NCBI GenBank assembly: GCA_003169895.1
Contig: PNAE01000007.1
Location: 438,487 to 502,486, forward strand
Direction: 5' to 3'
Origin: Gemmatimonadota bacterium
GTDB lineage: Bacteria > Gemmatimonadota > Gemmatimonadetes > Gemmatimonadales > GWC2-71-9
Length of the DNA: 64,000 nt
Every line of letters begins with the position of its first letter. The first letter of the stretch is position 1. The notes beneath the pieces were generated by a model. That model worked only from the letters and a program-made list of their open reading frames with translations, made no database searches and was not told the DNA's origin. The translations under genes were made by a program, and so were the position numbers. Of this stretch, positions 35,114-44,206 are shown piece after piece.

Positions 35114-36136
35114 ATGACCCCTAATCGCCGTCTCGGCCGTTGGCTCGCAGTCTGGGCCGCAATGCTCTTTCTGCTGATCCTGATCGGTGGCGCCACGCGT
35201 CTCACCGAAAGCGGGCTGTCGATCACCGAGTGGAATGTCGTATCGGGCGTGGTCCCGCCGCTGAGCATCGCCGAGTGGAACGCCGCGTTCGCGAAATATC
35301 GGCAAATCCCGCAGTACCAGGCGATCCACGCTGGCATCACCCTCGAGCAATTCAAGGGAATCTTTCTCTGGGAATACATCCACCGGCTCTGGGCGCGACT
35401 GGTAACGGTTGCCTTTGCCGTGCCGCTGGTATGGTTCCTGGCCAGAGGAATGGTTCCGCGGCAGGTGCGCAGTCGTCTCTGGCTGCTGCTCGTCCTTCTC
35501 GGCGCGCAGGGCGCCCTCGGCTGGTTCATGGTCTCCAGCGGCCTCAGCGTGCGCACCGAAGTCAGCCAGTACCGGCTGGCCGCGCATCTGGGCGCCGCGC
35601 TGTTGATCTACGGTGCGACGGTATGGACCGCCGCGGAGTTCCTGGCTCAGTCACGCATCGCTCCCGGTCCGCAGTTACGCCACGTGCGACATGTGTCGTG
35701 GTGGCTTACCGCGCTCGCGGTACTCACGGCGATCGCGGGAGCCTTTGTGGCAGGGCTGCGCGCCGGCCACGCGTTCAACACCTTCCCGCTCATGGCAGGC
35801 CGGGTCGTGCCACTGGGATACGCCGCACTCTCGCCATGGCCACGCAACCTGTTCGAAAACGTGGCCGCGGTGCAGTTCGATCACCGTTGCCTCGGGTTGC
35901 TGACCCTCGTGTCGATTCTGGCCTTCTGGTGGCACTCGCGCAGCTTGGGGCTGCCCCCCGCCGCCCGGCGCGCGATCGCAGGCTTTGCCGGCGTAGCGGT
36001 CATGCAGGTTGGGCTCGGTATCGCAACGCTTCTGTTGGTGGTACCGGTCTCGCTGGGAGTGGCGCATCAGGCCGGCGCGGTGATGCTGGTCACCTGCGGG
36101 ATACTGGTGATGCACGCGCTCCGAAACGATTCATGA
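35114..36136 (+). CDS. ctaA: Heme A synthase (COX15/CtaA)
   Basis: Integral membrane enzyme of 340 residues and eight helices that oxidises the methyl group of heme O to make heme A for cytochrome oxidase. The four heme-ligand histidines are present: H90 (WEYIHRLWAR), H158 (YRLAAHLGAA), H257 (QFDHRCLG) and H318 (GVAHQAGA). The signature ATRLTESGLSITEW and the loop WEYIH match the COX15 type found in proteobacteria and mitochondria. Cytochrome oxidase and heme O synthase genes are not nearby. Its end overlaps the convergent methyltransferase gene by six bases. Confidence 0.93.
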   Translation: MTPNRRLGRWLAVWAAMLFLLILIGGATRLTESGLSITEWNVVSGVVPPLSIAEWNAAFAKYRQIPQYQAIHAGITLEQFKGIFLWEYIHRLWARLVTVAFAVPLVWFLARGMVPRQVRSRLWLLLVLLGAQGALGWFMVSSGLSVRTEVSQYRLAAHLGAALLIYGATVWTAAEFLAQSRIAPGPQLRHVRHVSWWLTALAVLTAIAGAFVAGLRAGHAFNTFPLMAGRVVPLGYAALSPWPRNLFENVAAVQFDHRCLGLLTLVSILAFWWHSRSLGLPPAARRAIAGFAGVAVMQVGLGIATLLLVVPVSLGVAHQAGAVMLVTCGILVMHALRNDS

Positions 36137-36766
36137 TCGATGGGCGCCGTGCTGCCACAACCCGTAAGCGAACTCCTGCCGGGTCCCACCCGGCGTGACA
36201 TGGGTATCGACCGCGCTCTGGATCAGTCGGAAGTTCGACCCGAGCAGCTCCGTGAGCGCGTCGACGCCATAGCGCTGCACCGGCAACCCGCTGCATTGCT
36301 GCGGCCCCGCCGGACTGAATGTGGCGATGATCACGTGTCCTTCCGGCCGCAGCGCCTGCCTCAACACGTGCAGATACCGGTCGCGCCGCGTCGGGTCGAC
36401 CAGAAAGTGAAAAACCGCGCGGTCGTGCCACAAATCGTACTGGCGCGACGGCTGGAATTCGCAGATGTCGGCGTCGATCCACTTGGGGCGCGCTCCATCG
36501 AATCCCAGCCGCGCCTGTGCTGCCGCGAGGGCAGCGGAGGCAAGATCGAGAACGGTCACATCGGCAAAACCGGCTATGAGCAGGTGATCGACGAGCGTCG
36601 ACGCGCCACCCCCGACATCCAGAATGGCAGCATCGGTTGGCACGTTCGCGAAGCGAATCAATTCCAAGGATCGATCGGGGCTGGGTTGGTACCATGAGAC
36701 CGCGGTCGGCGCCCTGGTCTCATAGATGCGCTGCCAGTGATCCCTCGGGTTGTGAAGCATGCTCAT
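36131..36766 (-). CDS. Class I SAM-dependent methyltransferase
   Basis: Cytoplasmic 211-residue enzyme. ATG 36766 lies six bases after GAGG. It begins HWQRIYETRAPTAVSWYQPSP, a signature of small thiopurine-S-methyltransferase-like proteins, followed by motif I (AAILDVGGGASTLVDHLL), motif II (VTVLDLASAAL) and DLWHDRAVFHFL. The GGGAST form of motif I is typical of this subgroup. The acceptor is unknown. It lies downstream of a small ABM-like gene in the same direction, only 13 bases away. Confidence 0.85.
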   Translation of the reverse strand: MSMLHNPRDHWQRIYETRAPTAVSWYQPSPDRSLELIRFANVPTDAAILDVGGGASTLVDHLLIAGFADVTVLDLASAALAAAQARLGFDGARPKWIDADICEFQPSRQYDLWHDRAVFHFLVDPTRRDRYLHVLRQALRPEGHVIIATFSPAGPQQCSGLPVQRYGVDALTELLGSNFRLIQSAVDTHVTPGGTRQEFAYGLWQHGAHRS

Positions 36767-36779
36767 ATACTGACCTCGC

Positions 36780-37064
36780 CTAGAGATCCCTCTCCTCGAC
36801 GGCTTCGAGGATGCGCGCCCTCGGTCCCTCGATCAGCGAGCCCTCCACCTTGCTCCACAGCCCGCGCATCGTCGCGACGAACGCCTCCGCCTCGGCCGAC
36901 CCGTCAAAGTCCAGATCAACCGTCACGAACCGGGGATCGTCGACCGCTCGATACACTCGATACCGGCGCACCCCGGATTGGCCACGATGGGCAGGGTCGC
37001 CATCGAACACCTGTTTCCAGCGGGCAAAGTCGGCGACTGGATGCTCGATTCTTACTGTGTACAT
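36780..37064 (-). CDS. Small dimeric alpha/beta-barrel (ABM-like) protein
   Basis: A 94-residue soluble protein starting at ATG 37064, five bases after GGAGG. It begins MYTVRIEHPVADFARWKQVFDG and continues with YRVYRAVDDPRFVTVDLDFD and AEAFVATMRGLW. The alternation of beta strand and helix, and the opening strand, fit the ferredoxin-like fold of antibiotic-biosynthesis-monooxygenase proteins. No catalytic residue can be named. Probably co-transcribed with the methyltransferase that follows. Confidence 0.7.
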   Translation of the reverse strand: MYTVRIEHPVADFARWKQVFDGDPAHRGQSGVRRYRVYRAVDDPRFVTVDLDFDGSAEAEAFVATMRGLWSKVEGSLIEGPRARILEAVEERDL

Positions 37065-37203
37065 CGGATTCCTCCAACTCACGAGTCGGTATGATTTGGC
37101 CAACAACATACTGTCTCGATGCCACGCACCAGTAGTTACGTGTCCGCCGCAGTTGCATGCCCGCCGTCAGTACGCTGAGACACGGCCGGTTACCTTCCAT
37201 TCC

Positions 37204-40200
37204 ATGCGCCTCACACATTCGATCGCACTCGCCGCCACCCTCGCCACGCCGGCGTTGAGTCAGTCTCCGACCAAGCCAACCGCCGCGGCCAGAGCTGACT
37301 CGACCCCTCCGGGTGGGCCATTCGACCGACTCCACTTCCGGTCCATCGGGCCGGCGGTCACCTCCGGTCGCATCGACGACATCGCCGTCCTCGAGCGCGA
37401 TCCGCGGATCTTCTACATCGCTGCCGCCACCGGCGGCCTCTGGAAGACAACCAACAACGGTGTCTCCCTCACCCCGGTGTTCGACTCGTCGTCACTGGCA
37501 TCGATCGGCGCCGTTGCCATCCCCGGCGACGACCCGAACCTCGTCTGGGTCGGCACCGGCGAGAACAACAACCGGCAGAGCTCGAGCTGGGGCGACGGTC
37601 TCTACCGGTCCACCGACGGCGGCAGCAGCTGGCAGAACATGGGACTGCGCGACTCGAAGCAGGTAGCGCGCATCGTCATCGATCCGGTGGATCACGACGT
37701 CGTCTACGTCGCGGCGCTCGGCGACCTGTGGAAGGGCGGAGGAGAACGCGGGATCTACAAGACCACCGACGGCGGACTCAGCTGGACCAGAGTTCTCGAC
37801 GCCGGCCCCGATGCCGGCGGCACCGCCCTCGTCATGGATCCGGCGAACAACAAGGTGCTCTATGCAGCGATGTACCAGCGTCGCCGCACCAGTTGGGGGA
37901 TGAATGGCGGTGGCCCCGGCAGTGGCATCTGGAAGTCCACCGACGCCGGACGCACCTGGACCCACCTCACCAAAGGCCTCCCCGAAGGCCCCATCGGCCG
38001 TATCGGGCTCGACATCTTCCGCAAGAACCCGAGCATCATCTACGCACGCATCGAGCACCCCAAGCAGGGCGGCATCTATCGCTCCGATGACGCCGGCGTG
38101 AACTGGACGAAGATGGGGCCGACCAACGGCCGGCCGATGTACTTCGGCATCATCCGTGTGGATCCCGAAAATGATCTCCGCGTCTACGAGCCAACGACAC
38201 CATTGCTGGTGAGCGACGACGGCGGCAAGACCTTCCGCAGCGACGGCGCCCCGACCATTCACGTGGACTTTCACGCGATGTGGATCGACCCCAGGGACGG
38301 CGACCACATGATGATCGGCGGCGACGGCGGTGTTGGCGTAACCTACGACAAGGGGAAGAAGTGGATGTGGCTCCCGCACCTGCCGGTGGGGCAGTTCTAC
38401 CACGTCGGCTACGACATGCAGGAGCCGTACAACGTCTGCGGCGGTCTCCAGGACAACAACTCCTGGTGCGGCCCCAGCGCCACCCGCTCGGCATACGGCA
38501 TCGGGAATGACGCCTGGCTGACAGTGGTGGGTGGTGATGGTTTCGTGTCCCTCATCGACCCCACCAACCATCGCATCATCTTCTCGGAGTCGCAGGATGG
38601 CTTCATGGGGCGCATCGACAAGGTCACCAATGAGTCGAAGAGCATTCGCCCAGAAGCGCCCATCACCGAAAAGCCGTACCGCTGGAACTGGGACACACCG
38701 ATGATGGTCTCGCACACCGACCCGGCCACGGTCTATGTCGGCGCGAACAAGCTCTTCAAGTCCACCGATCGCGGCCACTCCTGGACCGCCATCAGCGGCG
38801 ACCTCACCACCGGCCTCGATCGCGACACGGTGGAACTGATGGGTGTGAAGGGCAAGGCGATCACCATCGCGAAGAACGACGGCGTCGACAGCTACGCCGC
38901 GTTGTTCAGCATCGCCGAGTCGTGGAAGAATCCGGGGCTTCTCTGGACTGGCTCTGATGACGGTCTCGTGCATGTATCGAAGGACGGTGGTGCCACGTGG
39001 ACGAATGTGACGCCGAAGATCCCCGGCGCACCGAAGTTCGCGTACGTCTCGAAGGTGGAACCATCGCGATTCGATGAGGGCACCGTGTATGTCTCGTTCG
39101 ACAGCCACCGCACCGGCGACTACGGCAGCTATCTCTATGTCAGCACCGATTTCGGCGGGTCGTTCAAGTCGATCGCGGCCAACCTGCCGAAGGGCGAGGT
39201 GGTGCGCACGATCACCGAGGACCAGAGGAACGCTGATGTGCTCTACATCGGGACCGAGAGCGGGCTCTGGATCAGCACCGACCGCGGCCGCAGCTGGGTG
39301 AAGGTTCGGGCAAATCTTCCGACGGTGCCGGTCTACGAAGTCACCCAGCACTCGCGCGACAATGCCATGATCCTCGCCACGCATGGCCGAGGGATCTGGA
39401 TTCTCGATGACATGACGCCGTTCCAGCAGTATGACAAGGTGCGCGACAGTGACGGATTCGTCTTCGCCAGCCGAGGTGGTGTGCTGCAACTTCCGATGAC
39501 CGATCAGGTGCGCTCGTATCAGGGCGACATGATCTTCCTCGGTGAAAATCCCCCGCTGGCTGCGTTCATCACGTATGCGATGAAGACGAAGCCGGACAGT
39601 GTGCGGATCGTGATCAAGGACGCATCGGGCGCAGTGGTGCGTGAGCTCAAGAGTGACACGGCCAAGGCTTCGCGCCCAGCGGCCGGGCTCAACCTCGCGA
39701 ACTGGGACCTGCGCATTCAGGCGGTATCGGAGTCGAAGGAGGCGGGCGGCGACCTTGCCGGTCCGCTCGTCCTCCCCGGCAGTTACATCGCGACAGTGTA
39801 CGCGAACGGCAGGGCGATTGGCGGCACCGATGTCGTCGTGCGGGCAGATCCGGAATCGCAGATCAGCCTGGCGGAACGCAAGGCGAATTTCGACATCCTG
39901 AAGGAACTCCAGTTGCTCACCGGCCGACTCAACGAGGCGGTGGCGGCAGCGCGACAGGTCAATGCGCAGCTAGGCGACATCAAGAAAGCGTTGAGCGACA
40001 CCACCAAGACGCCGTCCGCTTTGGGAGCAACGCTCGACACGTTGGCCAAGCTCATGACGCCCCTGAAACGGAAATTTGTGATTCAGGATGAGGGTGAGGA
40101 GTTCGAGTACACTGCGGACATGTATCGTCAGGTGATCACCGCCAAGCTGGGTGGCCTCACGGGCAATCTCGGCGGCTTCCTCGCGGGACCGAGCACGCAG

Positions 40201-40344
40201 GATCTGCGCGTGCTCGACGAGGTGCGCCGGGAGGCGCCGGCAGCCGTTGACGAGACGAACACGCTCGTCGGCAAACTGGTGGAGTTCGTCAAGCAGCTCG
40301 CGGCGGCGGGGTTCTACCCGGTGGTGCCGAAGCCTGTGAGGTAA
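37204..40344 (+). CDS. Exported BNR/VPS10-like beta-propeller protein
   Basis: Secreted protein of 1046 residues. ATG 37204 begins a signal peptide (MRLTHSIALAATLATPALSQ); an open frame from 36811 is antisense to the ABM-like gene. About residues 40-730 contain many BNR (Asp-box) repeats, for example STDGGSSWQNMG, KTTDGGLSWTRV, KSTDAGRTWTHL and KSTDRGHSWTAI. This is the ten-bladed sortilin-like propeller arrangement. After that come a beta-sandwich region (VRIVIKDASGAVVREL) and a helical tail. Similar proteins are annotated as glycosyl hydrolases, but the sialidase arginine triad is not evident and enzyme activity is doubtful. It precedes a GH116 gene by 44 bases. Confidence 0.87.
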   Translation: MRLTHSIALAATLATPALSQSPTKPTAAARADSTPPGGPFDRLHFRSIGPAVTSGRIDDIAVLERDPRIFYIAAATGGLWKTTNNGVSLTPVFDSSSLASIGAVAIPGDDPNLVWVGTGENNNRQSSSWGDGLYRSTDGGSSWQNMGLRDSKQVARIVIDPVDHDVVYVAALGDLWKGGGERGIYKTTDGGLSWTRVLDAGPDAGGTALVMDPANNKVLYAAMYQRRRTSWGMNGGGPGSGIWKSTDAGRTWTHLTKGLPEGPIGRIGLDIFRKNPSIIYARIEHPKQGGIYRSDDAGVNWTKMGPTNGRPMYFGIIRVDPENDLRVYEPTTPLLVSDDGGKTFRSDGAPTIHVDFHAMWIDPRDGDHMMIGGDGGVGVTYDKGKKWMWLPHLPVGQFYHVGYDMQEPYNVCGGLQDNNSWCGPSATRSAYGIGNDAWLTVVGGDGFVSLIDPTNHRIIFSESQDGFMGRIDKVTNESKSIRPEAPITEKPYRWNWDTPMMVSHTDPATVYVGANKLFKSTDRGHSWTAISGDLTTGLDRDTVELMGVKGKAITIAKNDGVDSYAALFSIAESWKNPGLLWTGSDDGLVHVSKDGGATWTNVTPKIPGAPKFAYVSKVEPSRFDEGTVYVSFDSHRTGDYGSYLYVSTDFGGSFKSIAANLPKGEVVRTITEDQRNADVLYIGTESGLWISTDRGRSWVKVRANLPTVPVYEVTQHSRDNAMILATHGRGIWILDDMTPFQQYDKVRDSDGFVFASRGGVLQLPMTDQVRSYQGDMIFLGENPPLAAFITYAMKTKPDSVRIVIKDASGAVVRELKSDTAKASRPAAGLNLANWDLRIQAVSESKEAGGDLAGPLVLPGSYIATVYANGRAIGGTDVVVRADPESQISLAERKANFDILKELQLLTGRLNEAVAAARQVNAQLGDIKKALSDTTKTPSALGATLDTLAKLMTPLKRKFVIQDEGEEFEYTADMYRQVITAKLGGLTGNLGGFLAGPSTQDLRVLDEVRREAPAAVDETNTLVGKLVEFVKQLAAAGFYPVVPKPVR

Positions 40345-40388
40345 AGTCGATCTTGCCATCGGCCGAACTTGAGCGCACCATTTGATCC

Positions 40389-42953
40389 ATGAGCAACGAG
40401 CCCGTTCCCCGCCGAGAATTCGTCAAGCGCTCCGCCACCGCCCTCGGAGCGGCGGGCGCAGCAGCGCTCCCATTCACGGAAGCGTTATCCGCCGAGCAAC
40501 GACCGACCGGGCCGCCTCGTCCGCACAAGCCGTACGACGGCACCTATACGGAAGCACGGCTCAATCGCGTGGCATTTCCGCTGGGCGGGATCGGCGCCGG
40601 GATGATCTGCCTGGAGGGCACCGGCGCGCTGTCACAGATATCGATCCGGAACCGGCCGGATGTCTTCAACGAGCCGTGCATCTTCGCAGCCGTCAGCGTG
40701 CTGGGCCCGGCCAAGGTCGCCCGGGTGCTCGAGGGTCCGGTTCCGGGCTGGAAGATCTTTGGCGCACGGGGATCGGCGCAGGGAGATGGCGGCGCATCGT
40801 ACGGCCTGCCGCGCTTCGGTCACGCCAGTTTCAGGGCCCGCTTCCCGTTCGGCACCGTCGCCCTCACCGATCCCGCTGTCCCGCTCGCCGTCCAAGTCAC
40901 CGGTTGGAGTCCGTTCGTGCCGGGTGACGCCGACAGCGCGAGCCTGCCGGTGGCCGCACTCGAGTATCGGTTCACCAATACGGCGCGCCACCACATCAAC
41001 GCGGTCTTTTCGTTCAACGCGAGAAACTTCCTGCCCCTCGACGGAAACGACCACCACGGCGTTCGCGCCACGCTGGGCGGCTACACTCTCTGGTCGGCCG
41101 GCGCCGCCGAGGAGCCGTGGCGGGATGCCGCCGTCTCGATGACGGTGGACGATCCCGCGGTCCGGGTGAACGCCGCGTGGTTTCGCGGCGGATGGTACGA
41201 CCCGCTCACCATGGCATGGAAGGACATCGAGGCCGGAGCGAGCTACGCGCGGGCGCCGATCGTCGCTGGCGAACCGTCACCCGGTGCAACCCTGTCGGTG
41301 CCGTTCGAACTGGCTCCCGGCGCGAGCAGGACGATCACGCTCCGACTGGCGTGGTATGCCGGACATACCAACCTCCGGATTGGAACCGATCCGCCGTCGG
41401 CGCCGCCGCCTACTGTCACGGAGCGCTTCTATCAGCCGTGGTATGCCGCGCAGTTCGCGGGGATCGACGAGATCACGGCGTTCTGGCGGGAGCGGTATCG
41501 CGACCTGCGAACGCGGTCGGCGGAGTTCACCGCGTGTTTCTACGACACGACACTGCCGCCCGAGGTGATCGAAGCGGTGTCAGCGAACCTCGCGATCCTC
41601 AAGTCACCGACCGTGCTACGACAGGCGGATGGCCGCTTCTGGGCGTACGAGGGCTGCGCCGACGGCAATGGCTGCTGCCACGGCAGCTGCACGCATGTGT
41701 GGAACTATGCGCAGGCCATTGCGCACCTCTTTCCCGCCCTCGAGCGCACACTCCGTGAGACCGAGTTCGGCCCGTCGCAGGACGAACGCGGACACCAGCA
41801 GTTCCGCACGTCGCTGCCCATCCGGCCACAGGTGCATGACTTCCACGCCGCCGCCGACGGCCAGCTGGGCGGCATCATGAAGGTGCACCGCGAATGGCGC
41901 ATCAGCGGCGATACCGCGTGGTTGCGTTCCCTCTGGCCCAGGGTCCGCGCGAGCCTCGACTACGGCATCGCCACCTGGGACCCCGACCACAAGGGGTGGG
42001 TGCAAGAACCCCATCACAACACCTACGACATCGAGTTCTGGGGCCCGGACGGGTTCGCCACCAGCTTCTACCTTGGCGCACTCCAGGCCGCGGTCCTGAT
42101 GGGCAACGCACTCGGCGACGATGTGGCGTCCTATGCGGCGTTACTGGCCACCGGCACCGCGCGCGCGAACAGCGAGCTGTTCAACGGCGAGTACTTCATC
42201 CAGAAAGTCGAATGGAAGACGCTGCACGCCAGCACGGCGGACCCGAAGAATGACACCTTCGGCCTGAATGATTACTCGCCGGAAGCCCGCGCGCTATTCG
42301 ACAAGGAAGGGCCCAAATACCAGTACGGCAGCGGTTGCCTCTCCGATGGCGTGCTCGGCGCCTGGATGGCGCTGGTCACCGGTGTCGGGCACGTGCTCGA
42401 TGCGGCGAAGGTCACCAGTCACCTGGCGGCGGTGCGTCGCTACAACCTGAAGACGAACCTTGCCGACCATGCCAATCCGCAGCGGCCCAGCTTCGCCGTC
42501 GGCAACGATGGCGGACTGCTGCTCTGCAGCTGGCCCAACGGCGGCGCCCTTTCCCTCCCGTTCCCGTACTCGGACGAGGTCTGGACCGGAATCGAGTACC
42601 AGGTGGCGTCACACCTGATGCTCACGGGAATGGTCGACGAAGGACTCGAAGTGGTGCGCGTCTGTCGCGACCGCTACGACGGCCGGATCCGCAACCCGTT
42701 CGATGAGTACGAATGCGGCCACTGGTATGCCCGCGCACTGTCGTCGTATGCGCTCCTGCAAGGACTGAGCGGCGCGCGCTACGACGCGGTGGACCGGGTG
42801 CTGTACCTGCGGCCGAACATCAGGGGAGATTTTCGCGCCTTTCTCTCAACGGCGTCGGGGTACGGCACCGTTGGCGTGCGCGGCGGCAAGCCGTTTGTGG
42901 ACGTCAAGTCGGGCAGGATCGACGTGCAGAAGATCGATTACTCCGCGGCGTGA
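40389..42953 (+). CDS. GH116 family glycosidase (GBA2-like), Tat-exported
   Basis: Protein of 854 residues with a twin-arginine signal (RREFVKRSATALGAAGAA). The N-terminal beta-sandwich begins at PLGGIGAGMICLEGTGALSQ, typical of the GBA2-type N-domain. The C-terminal (alpha/alpha)6 barrel shows FWAYEGCADGNGCCHGSCTH, EPHHNTYDIEFWGPDGF and YGSGCLSDGVLGAWM. The aspartate of LSDG sits where GH116 enzymes have their acid/base; this is inference from motif order. Family members cleave beta-glucosides or beta-xylosides. It probably forms a transcript with the BNR protein gene. Confidence 0.85.
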   Translation: MSNEPVPRREFVKRSATALGAAGAAALPFTEALSAEQRPTGPPRPHKPYDGTYTEARLNRVAFPLGGIGAGMICLEGTGALSQISIRNRPDVFNEPCIFAAVSVLGPAKVARVLEGPVPGWKIFGARGSAQGDGGASYGLPRFGHASFRARFPFGTVALTDPAVPLAVQVTGWSPFVPGDADSASLPVAALEYRFTNTARHHINAVFSFNARNFLPLDGNDHHGVRATLGGYTLWSAGAAEEPWRDAAVSMTVDDPAVRVNAAWFRGGWYDPLTMAWKDIEAGASYARAPIVAGEPSPGATLSVPFELAPGASRTITLRLAWYAGHTNLRIGTDPPSAPPPTVTERFYQPWYAAQFAGIDEITAFWRERYRDLRTRSAEFTACFYDTTLPPEVIEAVSANLAILKSPTVLRQADGRFWAYEGCADGNGCCHGSCTHVWNYAQAIAHLFPALERTLRETEFGPSQDERGHQQFRTSLPIRPQVHDFHAAADGQLGGIMKVHREWRISGDTAWLRSLWPRVRASLDYGIATWDPDHKGWVQEPHHNTYDIEFWGPDGFATSFYLGALQAAVLMGNALGDDVASYAALLATGTARANSELFNGEYFIQKVEWKTLHASTADPKNDTFGLNDYSPEARALFDKEGPKYQYGSGCLSDGVLGAWMALVTGVGHVLDAAKVTSHLAAVRRYNLKTNLADHANPQRPSFAVGNDGGLLLCSWPNGGALSLPFPYSDEVWTGIEYQVASHLMLTGMVDEGLEVVRVCRDRYDGRIRNPFDEYECGHWYARALSSYALLQGLSGARYDAVDRVLYLRPNIRGDFRAFLSTASGYGTVGVRGGKPFVDVKSGRIDVQKIDYSAA

Positions 42954-42987
42954 GCGCCGCAGCGCACGGGCACCAACGGAGCAAGCA

Positions 42988-44100
42988 TCAGATCCGAGTC
43001 CCGTCCCGATGCGTCGGGTCCGGTCGTGCCGGGCGAAATGCTTCGGCGTGAATCAGCTCGAGACTCCAGCTGCCTGGGACGCCGGTCATTGCGGCAAGTG
43101 ACTCCCGCACGGCCTCCTCCAACACGTCAGGCGCAGCCTGTGCCCGAAGGTTCACCACCAGACTGGCCGCCGCGATCAGTTCCGGCAGTTCGATCCCCAA
43201 TTCCGGGACGACGTCGTTGCGTACCAGGTTGACCGCGGCGAGGCGGTCGCCAGAGTGCAGCGTCATCTTGAGATGTGCGATCATGGCGCCGCGCTCGTAG
43301 AGGCGTCGCTGAAGGTCCGACGCCAGGCACCGCAGCAGCACGTTCCCGTCGGCGGGAGATGGCGCCGCCACTGTCACGCTCCCGTTGAGCCAGCCGAGCC
43401 GCGCTTCCCCGTCGGCGTAGCGATCGTAGTCAACGTCCATGACCGGGCGCTGATGCTGATCGCCGAAGACGATCCGCCGGAACCACGGATCCACGCCGGC
43501 CTCGTCCCGCGACGACGCGGCGACCACCTCGGCGTGCGGGAATTCGTGCTGGAGCACCGCGCTCAGCGCTTCGATTTCTTTGGCCGAAAGCAGATCGCAC
43601 TTGCTGATGACGATGACGTCCGCTTCCTCGAGTTGCTTGCGGTAGATGTACTGGACGTTTTTGGAAAACATCTCCCCGGTCTGGAGGCCGAACGCGCGCT
43701 GGGCGCACACCGGGTCCACCAGCACGCTCAGCGGCGCAATGGTGCACTCGTTCCCCAGCAGTCGCCGCATCGGATAGGTGACTGTCGCCGCGAGATCGGT
43801 GCAGCTTCCAACGGCTTCCGCCACCAATACATCAGGCTGCAGCGCTGCGCCAAGGCGTCGCGTCGCGTCAACCAGTTCGTCGAACCGGCAGCAGAAGCAG
43901 CCACCGGTGATTTCCTCAGTGGCAAGGCCACAGCCTTGCAGCAACCGCGTGTCCACCAGGTCGTGACCCTGGTCGTTGGTGATGAAGCCGGCCCGGATAC
44001 CCTGATCGGTGAGCCAGCGCGACAGCGCCAGCATTGCGGTCGTCTTGCCGGCGCCGAGAAAGCCTGCGATCAGAATCACGTGTGGCTTGGTGGGCTTCAC
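42988..44100 (-). CDS. CobW/COG0523-type G3E GTPase, putative metallochaperone
   Basis: Cytoplasmic 370-residue GTPase. Walker A is GFLGAGKTTAM (13-23) and the metal-binding CxCC motif is C68-F-C70-C71 (GGCFCCRF). The guanine-specificity motif is ISKCDLL rather than NKxD. Family proteins deliver Zn, Co or another metal to a client enzyme. The C-terminal domain is longer and less typical than in YeiR or YjiA. It diverges from the isomerase gene, whose family requires Mn or another divalent metal, so that enzyme is a possible client. This is inference from position only. Confidence 0.82.
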   Translation of the reverse strand: MKPTKPHVILIAGFLGAGKTTAMLALSRWLTDQGIRAGFITNDQGHDLVDTRLLQGCGLATEEITGGCFCCRFDELVDATRRLGAALQPDVLVAEAVGSCTDLAATVTYPMRRLLGNECTIAPLSVLVDPVCAQRAFGLQTGEMFSKNVQYIYRKQLEEADVIVISKCDLLSAKEIEALSAVLQHEFPHAEVVAASSRDEAGVDPWFRRIVFGDQHQRPVMDVDYDRYADGEARLGWLNGSVTVAAPSPADGNVLLRCLASDLQRRLYERGAMIAHLKMTLHSGDRLAAVNLVRNDVVPELGIELPELIAAASLVVNLRAQAAPDVLEEAVRESLAAMTGVPGSWSLELIHAEAFRPARPDPTHRDGTRI

Positions 44101-44117
44101 CGATGCTCGTCGCGCTA

Positions 44118-44147
44118 TTGGTGTTCCAGCAGATCAGTACGTACAAT
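44118..44147 (+). promoter_or_regulatory. Predicted sigma70-like promoter of the isomerase operon
   Basis: TTGGTG (44118-44123), 18 bases, then TACAAT (44142-44147), ending 59 bases before the isomerase start. The palindrome GTACGTAC overlaps the -10 and may be part of an operator. Confidence 0.45.
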
Positions 44148-44206
44148 ACGACATCGCGTCCCCCAAGCACGCAAGCGACCACAGCAAGCCAGCCATCGGA
44201 GCGGAC

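Noticed and set aside
37492..39489. Open frame of 665 codons on the minus strand
   Set aside because: It is antisense to the BNR protein, whose repeated Asp boxes are clear; the antisense translation is Val/Asp/His-rich with no domain.
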